This document shows, piece by piece, positions 46,922-54,671 of a stretch of 64,000 nt of DNA. The position numbers and the translations under genes were made by a program. Position 1 is the stretch's first letter; each line of letters starts with the position of its first letter. Below the pieces are notes generated by a model. It was given only the letters and a program-made list of their open reading frames with translations. It was not told the origin of the DNA and made no database searches. This stretch comes from Candidatus Krumholzibacteriota bacterium (GTDB lineage: Bacteria > Krumholzibacteriota > Krumholzibacteriia > LZORAL124-64-63), in the NCBI GenBank assembly GCA_024275485.1, contig JAJRZA010000067.1:45954-109953 (forward strand), written 5' to 3'.

Positions 46922-47305
46922 CTAGTCAGAATATGCGATCATCTCGATTTCCACCAGCACATCTTTTGGCAACTGCGAAACTTCCACCACGCTGCGAGCA
47001 GGCGGGTTGGCGGCAAAGAAAGTGGAATACACCGCGTTGATGTTGCCAAATTCGTTCATGTCGAGGATGAAGATGGTGACCTTGATGACGTTGTCGAGGG
47101 TCATGCCACCTGCTTCGACTATGGCTTTGGCATTCTCCAGGGCTTTTTGGGTCTGCTCTGTGGCATTGCTACCAACCACTTCCATGGTGGCGGCATCGAG
47201 GGGAATTTGCCCGGCGGTGAACAGGAAACCACCGGCCGCATTGGCCTGACTGTAGGGACCGATGGCGGCCGGGGCGCTGTCGGTTTTGATGATTTTGCGG
47301 GTCAT
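46922..47305 (-). CDS. ridA: RidA-family enamine/imine deaminase
   Basis: RidA hydrolyses reactive enamines and imines such as 2-aminoacrylate released by PLP enzymes. GPYSQANAAGGFLFTAGQIPLD, VIKVTIFILDMNEFGNINAVY and NPPARSVVEVSQLPKDVLVEIEMIAY are typical, including the Arg that binds the substrate carboxylate. I chose the ATG at 47305 with AGGAG five bases upstream, giving 127 residues, instead of the ORF-track start at 47383. The stop is 12 bases from tRNA-Sec. Confidence 0.95.
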   Translation of the reverse strand: MTRKIIKTDSAPAAIGPYSQANAAGGFLFTAGQIPLDAATMEVVGSNATEQTQKALENAKAIVEAGGMTLDNVIKVTIFILDMNEFGNINAVYSTFFAANPPARSVVEVSQLPKDVLVEIEMIAYSD

Positions 47306-47540
47306 GGGCTCTCCTTTGAAGTTTTTAAGGGCTATCGTTTTCGCGCAAATTCTACGATCTGCAGGAGCATCCGCCAACCCCAAAGATAACCTGCCCTATC
47401 GACCCTCTACTGCCAGTGTTCGAAATTGGTTTCGAACTTGATGGGCGCCACCAGGATCCAGGTTTCCTTCCCCGCCATCTTGAAAATATTTCGGAACCAT
47501 CTTGAGCCCGAATTCCACCTTCCACACCATCGGTCAAACA
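47306..47540. other. Spacer between ridA and the cytochrome terminator
   Basis: This 235-base spacer holds the ridA promoter. Minus-strand reading gives short open stretches, for example MAGKETWILVAPIKFETNFEHWQ followed by TAG, which could be a small or decayed gene. None has a clear ribosome-binding site, so I call no gene here. Confidence 0.4.
47348..47376 (-). promoter_or_regulatory. Promoter of ridA and probably tRNA-Sec
   Basis: On the minus strand TTGGCG (47371-47376) and TAGAAT (47348-47353, five of six) are 17 bases apart, about 43 bases before the ridA ATG. No separate promoter is evident for the tRNA 12 bases after ridA. Confidence 0.5.
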
Positions 47541-47571
47541 ATAAAAGGCTGCGGGAAAAACCCGCAGCCTT
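47541..47571 (-). terminator. Rho-independent terminator after the octaheme cytochrome
   Basis: AAGGCTGCGGG and CCCGCAGCCTT form an eleven-pair perfect stem around a TTTTT loop on the minus strand, followed by TTAT. The T tail is short, but the stem is strong, and it lies 20 bases after the gene stop. Confidence 0.8.
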
Positions 47572-47591
47572 AGTTCTGTCAGCAACCGGAG

Positions 47592-48845
47592 TTACTTGAC
47601 AGCCATTGATTTGTCAACCAGAACGTGAATTGAAGAAGCCCTGGCATTCAACTCAACAAGAGTCTTTTGAGTGCCTCCACCACCAACTCCATTGGCATCA
47701 TTGTGGCAGCCGTAGCAGGCGAAATCAAGTGTGATGGCCCCATGTCCATTGGTATCAAGAGCTACACTTGTTCCCTCATCCGCGAACATATCGGCCATAC
47801 CGTTGACCGATGTGTTGATGGTCCACAGGTGTGTGCTGACATCGCCATCATAGACGTTGACGGCAATGGCACTTTTCGATGCATTGGGCATGTGGCAGTC
47901 GATACAAGTGGCACCATAACCATGTGTTGTTTCGGCAATATTTGCATGGCTACCATTGACGTGACAGCCTATACAAGTGGTTGTTGTGCTCACCCCTTCA
48001 CCAGGAGCGCCATCATCAAACTTAACCGAAGCATGTGGATCATGGCAGTCGTTGCACTGCGGTCCGAATGAAATGTTGTGTGGGGAGTTGTACCACTCAT
48101 CATACTGTTCGTGGTGTTTGATAAATCCACCACTGGCTTCGATGATTTCGGGGGAGGGTGTCACGCCATCGTCGCCGCCACGGGTGTGGCACGTGCCACA
48201 GAAGTAGGAAGTATCGTCAATCTGCATGCTATAAGTGGTTGGCTCGAATACGTGCTGGTTACCCATGCCGTGACATTTCTCACAGCCGATTCCACCTTCA
48301 AAGAAAGTGCCCAGGAAACCTTCCATGCCATCCTGATTGTTGTCGGCAATGCCGTCATCAGAGTCTTCCCAGCCGGTGGTGTGACAGGCGCCGCAGTCGT
48401 AGACCTTGGTCTCGCCAGCGTGGTAATTGGAGAAGGTTTCGTTCTGGAAGTTCCACTGGTTGAGACCTTCTGCAGGAGTGTAGATGAAACCATCGTTTTG
48501 AATCCAGCGCATTTTCCAGCCGAAGCCACCGATGGTGTAGCTGAAATCATCCCAGGTTGTTCCAGCAGGTGGATCAATGGGAGCGTTGAAGTAAGCGGAA
48601 GGATCAGGGAAGTCCCCAGTTGGTGCTTCGCCATTGATCTTGGTCAACTTGTAGGGGTGACCAGAATGTTTCCACATATCGTGATTGGCATAATGACATA
48701 TCGCGCATGCGTCCGAGCCAATATAACCAAGGGTTGGTAAGGTGGGTGGATCTACGGGATCGTTGTCGTTACAATCATCGGAGCAACCTGCCATAGCGAG
48801 TAAGCCTACAACTAGTAGCAAGAGTAGTAATTTCCAGTTTGCCAT
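47592..48845 (-). CDS. Octaheme c-type cytochrome lipoprotein
   Basis: The 417-residue product starts with a lipoprotein signal ending in LLAMAGC, then contains eight CxxCH heme motifs: CAICH, CGACH, CEKCH, CGTCH, CNDCH, CIGCH, CIDCH and CYGCH. Extra histidines (for example HHEQYDEW and HDPHAS) may be distal ligands. It resembles cytochrome c554/multiheme reductase-type proteins and would move electrons at the outer membrane or periplasm; substrate and partner are unknown. AGGA precedes the ATG. The region is more AT-rich than its neighbours. Confidence 0.9.
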   Translation of the reverse strand: MANWKLLLLLLVVGLLAMAGCSDDCNDNDPVDPPTLPTLGYIGSDACAICHYANHDMWKHSGHPYKLTKINGEAPTGDFPDPSAYFNAPIDPPAGTTWDDFSYTIGGFGWKMRWIQNDGFIYTPAEGLNQWNFQNETFSNYHAGETKVYDCGACHTTGWEDSDDGIADNNQDGMEGFLGTFFEGGIGCEKCHGMGNQHVFEPTTYSMQIDDTSYFCGTCHTRGGDDGVTPSPEIIEASGGFIKHHEQYDEWYNSPHNISFGPQCNDCHDPHASVKFDDGAPGEGVSTTTTCIGCHVNGSHANIAETTHGYGATCIDCHMPNASKSAIAVNVYDGDVSTHLWTINTSVNGMADMFADEGTSVALDTNGHGAITLDFACYGCHNDANGVGGGGTQKTLVELNARASSIHVLVDKSMAVK

Positions 48846-49235
48846 GATTATCCTTTCGGGGAAAAAGCTAATTTAGGGTGAGAGAAAATCACATGCCTGC
48901 CTAGTGCAGACGCCGTTAATAAAAAAACTACCAGCTTGCTGTGAGAAGGGAAGGACTTTTTATGACAAAGACATGACAAGCTCCACAAAGTGTTTAAAGA
49001 CAGTAAATAAGATAATTTAGATACAATTTAGATAATTATGCAACTCCTTCTATTCACGCATTATATAAACTAAACACTGTTAAAGAATTGACATTAGTTT
49101 CAAAGTTAGAAAAACCAATTTTTTTTGAGAATAATGATCAGGAGTGTTCCTGCCGGGTTACAACCTTACGATAAAGTTCCCTTTATTGCTTTTAGTTGTT
49201 TGTTTTCCCCGAAAGTCACAGAGGTAACCTATATT
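48846..49235. other. AT-rich spacer between the cytochrome and SUMF1 genes
   Basis: This 390-base spacer is clearly richer in A+T than the rest of the window. It probably holds the cytochrome promoter, but I see no convincing -35/-10 pair. It contains a hairpin CAGGA-GTGT-TCCTG (49139-49152), a perfect hairpin ATAAAG-TTCC-CTTTAT (49171-49186), and an enclosing repeat GGTTAC...GTAACC (49156-49229). No gene is supported. Confidence 0.6.
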
Positions 49236-50228
49236 TTACCCATCAGTAATCACATACCTGAAACCATGCCTGCCGTTTACTCCAAGATGCGGGCTGGGGT
49301 TTAGGCGGGATGCTGAGCGGCAGCGACGGGAAAGATCACTCCACCCCCCACCTCGCAATACTTTATACCATCCTGGTGGCACGCCAACCGGATCGAACTC
49401 TTCATCTGCATAAACATTTTTATACCAGTCATTGCACCATTCCCAAACATTGCCGTGCATATCATACATGCCAAATGCATTGGGGGTAAGCTCTCCAACC
49501 CGATGGGTCCAACCGCCTCCATTGCCACAATACCAGCCGTGGCTTGCGAGGGACGGTTCATGTTCACACCCAATTTCAGTTATTTCTCCACCAGTATAAG
49601 CGGTTGTGGTGCCGGCACGGCAGGTGTACTCCCACTCCGCTTCCGTTGGAAGTCTGTAGCCTTGTGCTGCGTATGGCGCACCGTCGTTGCATTTCCAGTT
49701 ATTGGGGTCTTCATGATCATAAGCCCTTGGCAATCCTTCTTTCATACTGAGCCAGTCACAATATGAGGCCGCCCCAAACCAGTTGATTTCAATGACCGGA
49801 TGGTTTTCCATACCTGCGTCAATAATAAAATTTGTTCCGTCGAAGGAGATTTCACAGTCTTCATCGTCATCCATGTCCAGAAGTTCCAAAGCTGAGCCGT
49901 CAAGATTGTCGTACAACCTGGTGCCCACAACCGAGCAGTAGCCGTTGTCCAGAGCCCATTGTGCGAGATCCGCGTATTGCTGGTTGGTAACTTCAGTTGA
50001 GAACATGTGAAAATCATTGGTGAGAGTCACCGGGTGTTGACCCTCATCACCGTTGTGCCCAAGTTCGTCCTCGGATGAACCCATGGTAAAGCTTCCGGCC
50101 TGGATCAAAACCAACTCGCCAGTTATTACCGGTGGTGGGGTAATGGGGTTGTCATCGTTTTCGCTGCACCCGAAAACCAAGAGAACCAAGAGAACCAACA
50201 GACTTAATCCAATGAAGCATCGACGCAT
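49236..50228 (-). CDS. SUMF1/FGE-domain lipoprotein
   Basis: The 330-residue product has a lipobox (LVLLVFGC) and a formylglycine-generating-enzyme-type domain (PF03781-like): FTMGSSEDELGHNGDEGQHPVTL, FGAASYCDWLSMKEGLPRAYDHE, RLPTEAEWEYTCRAG, NAFGMYDMHGNVWEWCNDWY and VLRGGGWSDLSRRCRSASR. The catalytic cysteine pair of true FGE is not intact: by alignment the first position is Asp (GGGWSD) and only the second Cys (RRCRSASR) remains, so sulfatase activation is unlikely. I chose the ATG at 50228 (AGAGGA upstream) because the ORF-track start at 50378 runs into the glmS terminator. Confidence 0.87.
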   Translation of the reverse strand: MRRCFIGLSLLVLLVLLVFGCSENDDNPITPPPVITGELVLIQAGSFTMGSSEDELGHNGDEGQHPVTLTNDFHMFSTEVTNQQYADLAQWALDNGYCSVVGTRLYDNLDGSALELLDMDDDEDCEISFDGTNFIIDAGMENHPVIEINWFGAASYCDWLSMKEGLPRAYDHEDPNNWKCNDGAPYAAQGYRLPTEAEWEYTCRAGTTTAYTGGEITEIGCEHEPSLASHGWYCGNGGGWTHRVGELTPNAFGMYDMHGNVWEWCNDWYKNVYADEEFDPVGVPPGWYKVLRGGGWSDLSRRCRSASRLNPSPHLGVNGRHGFRYVITDG

Positions 50229-50361
50229 TGTCTTTTCCTCTGATTTAGTGGCTTTTAGCATAACAAAACATAGTCTAAGATCATACTGATTTACAATGTT
50301 TTCCTTGTAAGTTTTGCAGGAGCTGCAATTCAGCCGGCCATCGACAGCGTCCCCATCTTGG

Positions 50362-50390
50362 AAAAAGGGCGATTCCAACCGGAATCGCCC
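50362..50390 (-). terminator. Rho-independent terminator after glmS
   Basis: On the minus strand GGGCGATTCC-GGTT-GGAATCGCCC is a perfect ten-pair stem followed by TTTTT, 28 bases after the glmS stop. Confidence 0.92.
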
Positions 50391-50418
50391 TCAATAAATG
50401 GGATGTCCATTCCAAGAA

Positions 50419-52239
50419 CTATTCCACAGTAACAGCTTTGGCCAGATTCCGCGGCTGATCCACATCCTCACCACGAATAACCGCAATATGATATGCCAAC
50501 AACTGTAGAGGGATCACCGACAGTAACGGCGTCCATATGTTCATGGTCTTGGGAATGGTGATCACATGGTCACTGAGGTCCGCAATTTCGGTGTCCCCCT
50601 CGGTGACAATGCTGATGATCTTGCCGTCACGAGCCCGAACTTCCTGCACATTGCCCACAATCTTCCCGTAACTACCGTCCTTGGTGGCAATCACAACAAC
50701 GGGCATTTCCGGATCAATGAGCGCGATGGGACCGTGCTTCATTTCCGCCGCGGGATAACCCTCGGCATGAATGTAACTGATTTCCTTCAGCTTCAGCGCG
50801 CCTTCCAGGGCAATGGGGAAGTTCACCCCACGTCCGAGGTACAGACAATTGGAGTGCTTGGCGTAAACCTCGGCAATCCGCTTGATGTGATCCGATTGGT
50901 CTAGAACCTTCTGCACCAACTCGGGAAGTTTTTCCAACTCGTTCAGCATCTGCGTACCACGGTCGGCGCTCAAGATATTGCGCCTTCCCAGCAGGATGGT
51001 GAACAGGGCCAGAATCGTCACCTGGCTGGTAAAAGCCTTGGTCGAAGCCACCCCGATTTCGGGACCGGCGTGGATATAAACCCCACACTCGCTCTCCCGG
51101 GCAATGGTCGAGCCCACCACATTGGTGATGCCCATGATCTTGGCCCCCTTGCGCTTGGCTTCGCGCATGGCCTCAAGGGTGTCGATGGTCTCGCCGCTCT
51201 GACTCATCACCAGACACAAAGTTCCAGGCTCAATAATCGGCGAACGATAACGGAACTCGGAAGCATACTCCACTTCCACCGGAATGCGCGCATACTCTTC
51301 CAACAGGTATTCACCCACCAACCCCGCATGCCACGAGGTACCGCAGGCCAGAATCACGATCCGACGAATATTGCGCAGTTCCCAATCAGTAAGATGGATG
51401 CCACCGAGTTTCACATCACCGGCCTCAGCCAGAATGCGCCCGCGAAAACTGTCCTTGATGGTTTGGGGTTGCTCAAAAATTTCCTTGAGCATGAAGTGCT
51501 CGTAGCCACCCTTTTGAATGGCGTCCAGGTCCCAGGTAATCTCCTGGATTTCCTTGGTGACGGTTTCGTTGTCGATGTTGAAGGTGCGTACACCTTCGGG
51601 GGTCAGGGTGACCATGTCTCCGTCATCCAGATAGATAACCTGACGGGTTTGCCCCATGATGGCCGCCACATCGCTGGCCAGGTAGTTCGATCCTTCACCC
51701 ACACCAACGACCAGCGGGCTGCCCCGCCGAGCACCGACGATCAGGTCAGGATGATTCTTGTGGGTCACAGCGATGCCAAAAGCACCATCGACAACCTGCA
51801 GGGCCTGCTGCACCGCATGGACCAGATCATCCTTGTACAGTTCATCTATCAGGTGAACCAGCACCTCGGTATCGGTGTCCGATTGGAAGACATGACCCTG
51901 TTTGGCCAAGTTCACTTTCAAAACACCAAAGTTTTCAATGATGCCATTATGCACCAAGGCGACATCGCCGGAGGTGTGAGGGTGGGCGTTGACCGCATTG
52001 GGGGCACCATGAGTGGCCCACCGGGTGTGACCGATACCGCAGGTGCCGATCATGTCGCCCGCTTTGAGTTTGGCCTCCAGATTTCGGATCTTGCCCTGTT
52101 CTTTCACCACATGCTGCCCGTCGGGACGCACAATGGCCAGACCGGCGCTGTCATAGCCACGATATTCCAGACGTTTCAAACCCTCCAAAATAATATAGGC
52201 CGCGTCTTTCTTACCTGTAACTCCAACAATCCCACACAT
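50419..52239 (-). CDS. glmS: Glutamine-fructose-6-phosphate aminotransferase
   Basis: It makes glucosamine 6-phosphate from fructose 6-phosphate and glutamine, the first step of UDP-GlcNAc synthesis. The N-terminal glutaminase starts MCGIVGVTG with Cys2 as nucleophile, and has IGHTRWATHGAPN and HNGIIENF. Two SIS domains follow (ILACGTSWHAGLVGEYLLEE, SQSGETIDTLEAMREAK). The canonical C-terminus is DQPRNLAKAVTVE. AGGAGG lies six bases before the ATG. The 98-base spacer from glmM shows no glmS ribozyme. It is presumably cotranscribed with glmM. Confidence 0.97.
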   Translation of the reverse strand: MCGIVGVTGKKDAAYIILEGLKRLEYRGYDSAGLAIVRPDGQHVVKEQGKIRNLEAKLKAGDMIGTCGIGHTRWATHGAPNAVNAHPHTSGDVALVHNGIIENFGVLKVNLAKQGHVFQSDTDTEVLVHLIDELYKDDLVHAVQQALQVVDGAFGIAVTHKNHPDLIVGARRGSPLVVGVGEGSNYLASDVAAIMGQTRQVIYLDDGDMVTLTPEGVRTFNIDNETVTKEIQEITWDLDAIQKGGYEHFMLKEIFEQPQTIKDSFRGRILAEAGDVKLGGIHLTDWELRNIRRIVILACGTSWHAGLVGEYLLEEYARIPVEVEYASEFRYRSPIIEPGTLCLVMSQSGETIDTLEAMREAKRKGAKIMGITNVVGSTIARESECGVYIHAGPEIGVASTKAFTSQVTILALFTILLGRRNILSADRGTQMLNELEKLPELVQKVLDQSDHIKRIAEVYAKHSNCLYLGRGVNFPIALEGALKLKEISYIHAEGYPAAEMKHGPIALIDPEMPVVVIATKDGSYGKIVGNVQEVRARDGKIISIVTEGDTEIADLSDHVITIPKTMNIWTPLLSVIPLQLLAYHIAVIRGEDVDQPRNLAKAVTVE

Positions 52240-52337
52240 ATCGATCCTCCTGAATATTTTTCGGATGTTTCCCTATCATCCTGAATATGATAACCATCCA
52301 CAGTGTCACCCGCATTCCAGGGTGCTTTTTTTGGCTG

Positions 52338-53672
52338 TCAAACAGTTGATTTGACTCTATTTATCAATTCGACAGCAGTGGCTTCGTCTTGAGCTTCGGC
52401 AATAATGCGCACCACCGGCTCAGTGTTGGAAGGTCGCACATGCACCCAAGCTCCCTCTGCCACCCATTTCAGGCCATCTCGCGAATCAATAACCCCGGGC
52501 CCGAGTTTCAGCAATACATCTTCCAGGGCCTTTCCGGAAGGTAAGTCTTCCGCCGCCACCTTGGTTTTGACCATGGAAACGGGAGGCAAATCGGCAACAA
52601 TATCTCCCAGGCTGCCACCGTGTTCGGCCACCGCCTGCAAGACCATGGCAATGCCCACCAAGGCATCGCGTCCCGCATGAATGGTCGGATAAATGACCCC
52701 GCCATTACCCTCTCCACCGAGGATACAATTCTCAGCCAAAATCGTCTCCACCACGTTGGCCTCACCCACCGGGGTACGATGCACCTTGCACCCATGTTTG
52801 GCGGCCACCACTTCTATCAGGCCGGTGGTTGAAAGATTGACGGCCATGTCCCCGGGCGTTTTTCCCAACAGGAAATCGGAGGCGATGACCAAAGTCATCT
52901 CTTCACTCAAAGCCACACCCCCGCCGTCGACCAGGGCCAGACGATCCACGTCCGGATCCACGGCAAAACCCATGTCCGCACCCTGGGCCACCACTTCGGC
53001 ACACAGATCCTTCAAATGAGCAGGTGTGGGTTCGGGATCATGGGGAAAATTACCAGACATCTCGCAAAAGAGCGGTGTGCAACGCACTCCCATGGCCTCC
53101 AGAAGGCGAGGCACGATGCTGCCTCCGGCACCTTCCACCGCATCGACCACTGCGTGCAGACCTCTACTGCGAATGCGATCCACATCCAACCAGTCCACCC
53201 CCATGATGGCGTTGAGGTGCTGCTGGTCGGCTCCCTGACGCTCCACCACATGGCCCAGTTTGTCCCAGGCCACATGCCCAGTGCCGTCTTCATGGCGCTG
53301 ACGAACTTCCCGATTGTGGGCCGCGGTCAGAAACAAACCATCGCCCTGCAAAAACTTCAGGGCATTCCATTGCTGGGGGTTGTGACTGGCAGTGATAATG
53401 ATGCCGCCAACGGCATTGCTTTCCTGAACGGCCACCTCAACGGTGGGCGTGGTAGTGATACCGATATCCCAAATTTCATGGCCGGTGGAAGCCAGAGCAG
53501 CAGCCACCGCGTCGAAGACCATGGGACCGCTGGGACGACTGTCACGTCCCACAACCACGGGGCCGGCGGGCAGCCAGGCACCATAGGCGGCGGCCCAGCG
53601 CGATACCGTCACCGCATCGAGGCCGTCACCGATCACACCACGAATACCGGAAATGCTTATACGAAGAGGCAA
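52338..53672 (-). CDS. glmM: Phosphoglucosamine mutase-type phosphohexomutase
   Basis: This alpha-D-phosphohexomutase most likely interconverts glucosamine 6- and 1-phosphate, the step after GlmS. Active Ser is in IITASHNPQQWNALKF. The metal loop is DPDVDRLALVD. The sugar-binding loop reads GEGNGGVIYP, and the phosphate-binding loop RPSNTEPVVRI. The GEGNGG loop resembles archaeal-type GlmM/PGM more than the GEMSGH of the classical bacterial enzyme, so mannose or glucose specificity cannot be excluded. The start is TTG with a perfect AGGAGG seven bases upstream. It lies directly upstream of glmS. Confidence 0.88.
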   Translation of the reverse strand: MPLRISISGIRGVIGDGLDAVTVSRWAAAYGAWLPAGPVVVGRDSRPSGPMVFDAVAAALASTGHEIWDIGITTTPTVEVAVQESNAVGGIIITASHNPQQWNALKFLQGDGLFLTAAHNREVRQRHEDGTGHVAWDKLGHVVERQGADQQHLNAIMGVDWLDVDRIRSRGLHAVVDAVEGAGGSIVPRLLEAMGVRCTPLFCEMSGNFPHDPEPTPAHLKDLCAEVVAQGADMGFAVDPDVDRLALVDGGGVALSEEMTLVIASDFLLGKTPGDMAVNLSTTGLIEVVAAKHGCKVHRTPVGEANVVETILAENCILGGEGNGGVIYPTIHAGRDALVGIAMVLQAVAEHGGSLGDIVADLPPVSMVKTKVAAEDLPSGKALEDVLLKLGPGVIDSRDGLKWVAEGAWVHVRPSNTEPVVRIIAEAQDEATAVELINRVKSTV

Positions 53673-53729
53673 AAGAGTTCCTCCTGGAACCGCCGACTTG
53701 GGTCGGCATGACGAGAAGATGTCTTCGGG

Positions 53730-53758
53730 ATACTACCAACGGGGAGCCCGGTGCACAA
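53730..53758 (-). promoter_or_regulatory. Possible promoter of glmM-glmS
   Basis: On the minus strand TTGTGC and TAGTAT are 17 bases apart, between the tRNA terminator and glmM. A six-pair hairpin GCCGAC-CCAA-GTCGGC follows at 53692-53707, just before the glmM ribosome-binding site. Confidence 0.4.
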
Positions 53759-53763
53759 AGAAT

Positions 53764-53786
53764 AAAAAAACCCGCCAAAAGGCAGG
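53764..53786 (-). terminator. Rho-independent terminator of the tRNA-Phe/tRNA-Thr unit
   Basis: On the minus strand CCTGCC-TTTT-GGCGGG is followed by seven T residues, 26 bases after tRNA-Thr. Confidence 0.85.
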
Positions 53787-53812
53787 CTTTAAATTTTCAT
53801 TCGAAAAAAAGC

Positions 53813-53888
53813 TGGAGCTGGTGTGCGGAATCGAACCGCAGACCTTCTCATTACGAGTGAGATGCTCTACCAACTGAGCTACACCAGC
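53813..53888 (-). tRNA. tRNA-Thr (anticodon CGT)
   Basis: A complete cloverleaf: acceptor GCTGGTG/CACCAGC, anticodon loop CTCGTAA between TCTCA and TGAGA (anticodon CGT), T arm with GTTCGATT, discriminator T and an encoded CCA. Confidence 0.96.
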
Positions 53889-53902
53889 CCGCAGATCCTC
53901 AA

Positions 53903-54007
53903 GGCCGATCTTCCGGAATGCATTCACTAGTCCCCACGGCCGATCTTCCAGAATGCATACCCAAGGCCTCACGGCCGATCTTCCGAAGGAAGATTTTCTG
54001 AATGATC
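53903..54007 (-). repeat. Three 35-bp tandem repeats between tRNA-Phe and tRNA-Thr
   Basis: The 12-mer GGCCGATCTTCC (plus-strand reading) occurs at 53903, 53938 and 53973, exactly 35 bases apart. The first two copies also share GAATGCAT and end with CAC; the third diverges after the 12-mer. The units lie in the tRNA spacer and would be transcribed with the tRNAs. Their role is unknown; slippage or a processing signal are possible. Confidence 0.85.
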
Positions 54008-54010
54008 TAG

Positions 54011-54086
54011 TGGTGCCTGGGGGCGGAATCGAACCACCGACACCATGATTTTCAGTCATGTGCTCTACCAACTGAGCTACCCAGGC
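54011..54086 (-). tRNA. tRNA-Phe (anticodon GAA)
   Basis: A complete cloverleaf: acceptor GCCTGGG/CCCAGGC, anticodon stem CATGA-CTGAAAA-TCATG (anticodon GAA), T arm with GGTTCGATTCC, discriminator A and an encoded CCA. It is the first gene of the tRNA unit. Confidence 0.97.
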
Positions 54087-54120
54087 ACCAAAATGTTCCG
54101 GCCTGCGACCGGGAGCGAGA

Positions 54121-54149
54121 ATAAAACACAAACGAGAGAGGAAAGTCAA
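54121..54149 (-). promoter_or_regulatory. Promoter of the tRNA-Phe/tRNA-Thr unit
   Basis: On the minus strand TTGACT (54144-54149) and TTTTAT (54121-54126) are 17 bases apart; the expected start is about 30 bases before tRNA-Phe. It directly abuts the hairpin that follows the response-regulator gene. Confidence 0.62.
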
Positions 54150-54177
54150 GGCGCGGACGTGATTTTCCGTCCGCGCC
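54150..54177 (-). terminator. Strong hairpin after the response-regulator gene
   Basis: GGCGCGGACG and CGTCCGCGCC form a ten-pair GC-rich stem on the minus strand, 18 bases past the stop. The following bases (TTGACTTTCC) are only moderately T-rich, so it may act as a weak terminator or transcript-end stabiliser. Confidence 0.6.
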
Positions 54178-54195
54178 GTCATGTGGTTGGTCAGG

Positions 54196-54600
54196 TCAGT
54201 GGGTATGCGTTCCTGTCAGTTGTTTGATGGCGCTGATCACCTCGTCCAATTCGAACGGTTTGTACATGCAGGCATCGGCCCTCGACCAGGTGGAGATAAA
54301 GCGTTCGCGCTCCCGGGATTCCACCTTGCGGGCAGTCAACAGCATGATGGGGAAGGACATTGCTTCAGGATCATTGTCCATCCACTCCTTCAACATGCGA
54401 CTGACCTCATAGCCGTTGCAGCCGGGAAGCATGACGTCCAGGATCATGAAGTCCGGCGGCTGACGTTTGGCCTTCTCCAACCCTTCAAGCCCATCAATGG
54501 CTGTGGATATCTCAAAACCACGTCGGCCCAGACTGTATTCCAGGGTTTCCAGAATATCGGGCTCATCGTCCACTACCAGAATCTTGATTTTTCGATCCAT
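54196..54600 (-). CDS. Single-domain response regulator
   Basis: A 134-residue CheY-like receiver without an output domain. The acidic pair in ILVVDDEPD, the phosphoacceptor Asp in DFMILDVMLPG, the Thr in IMLLTARK and the Lys in YKPFEL are all present. It follows the histidine kinase gene by 71 bases and is presumably its partner, signalling through protein interaction instead of DNA binding. Confidence 0.92.
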   Translation of the reverse strand: MDRKIKILVVDDEPDILETLEYSLGRRGFEISTAIDGLEGLEKAKRQPPDFMILDVMLPGCNGYEVSRMLKEWMDNDPEAMSFPIMLLTARKVESRERERFISTWSRADACMYKPFELDEVISAIKQLTGTHTH

Positions 54601-54671
54601 TCGTCTTCCTCCGGTGCTCTCGGCACGGGGTTTTTGGTTCTGTCCATAGCATCGGCAACTATTTCAATCCA

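Noticed and set aside
52240-52337. glmS ribozyme upstream of glmS
   Set aside because: The 98-base spacer is too short and lacks the ribozyme core.
53733-54182. 149-residue minus-strand ORF containing VAQLVEH twice
   Set aside because: It spans tRNA-Phe and tRNA-Thr; the repeated motif is the known false translation of tRNA genes.
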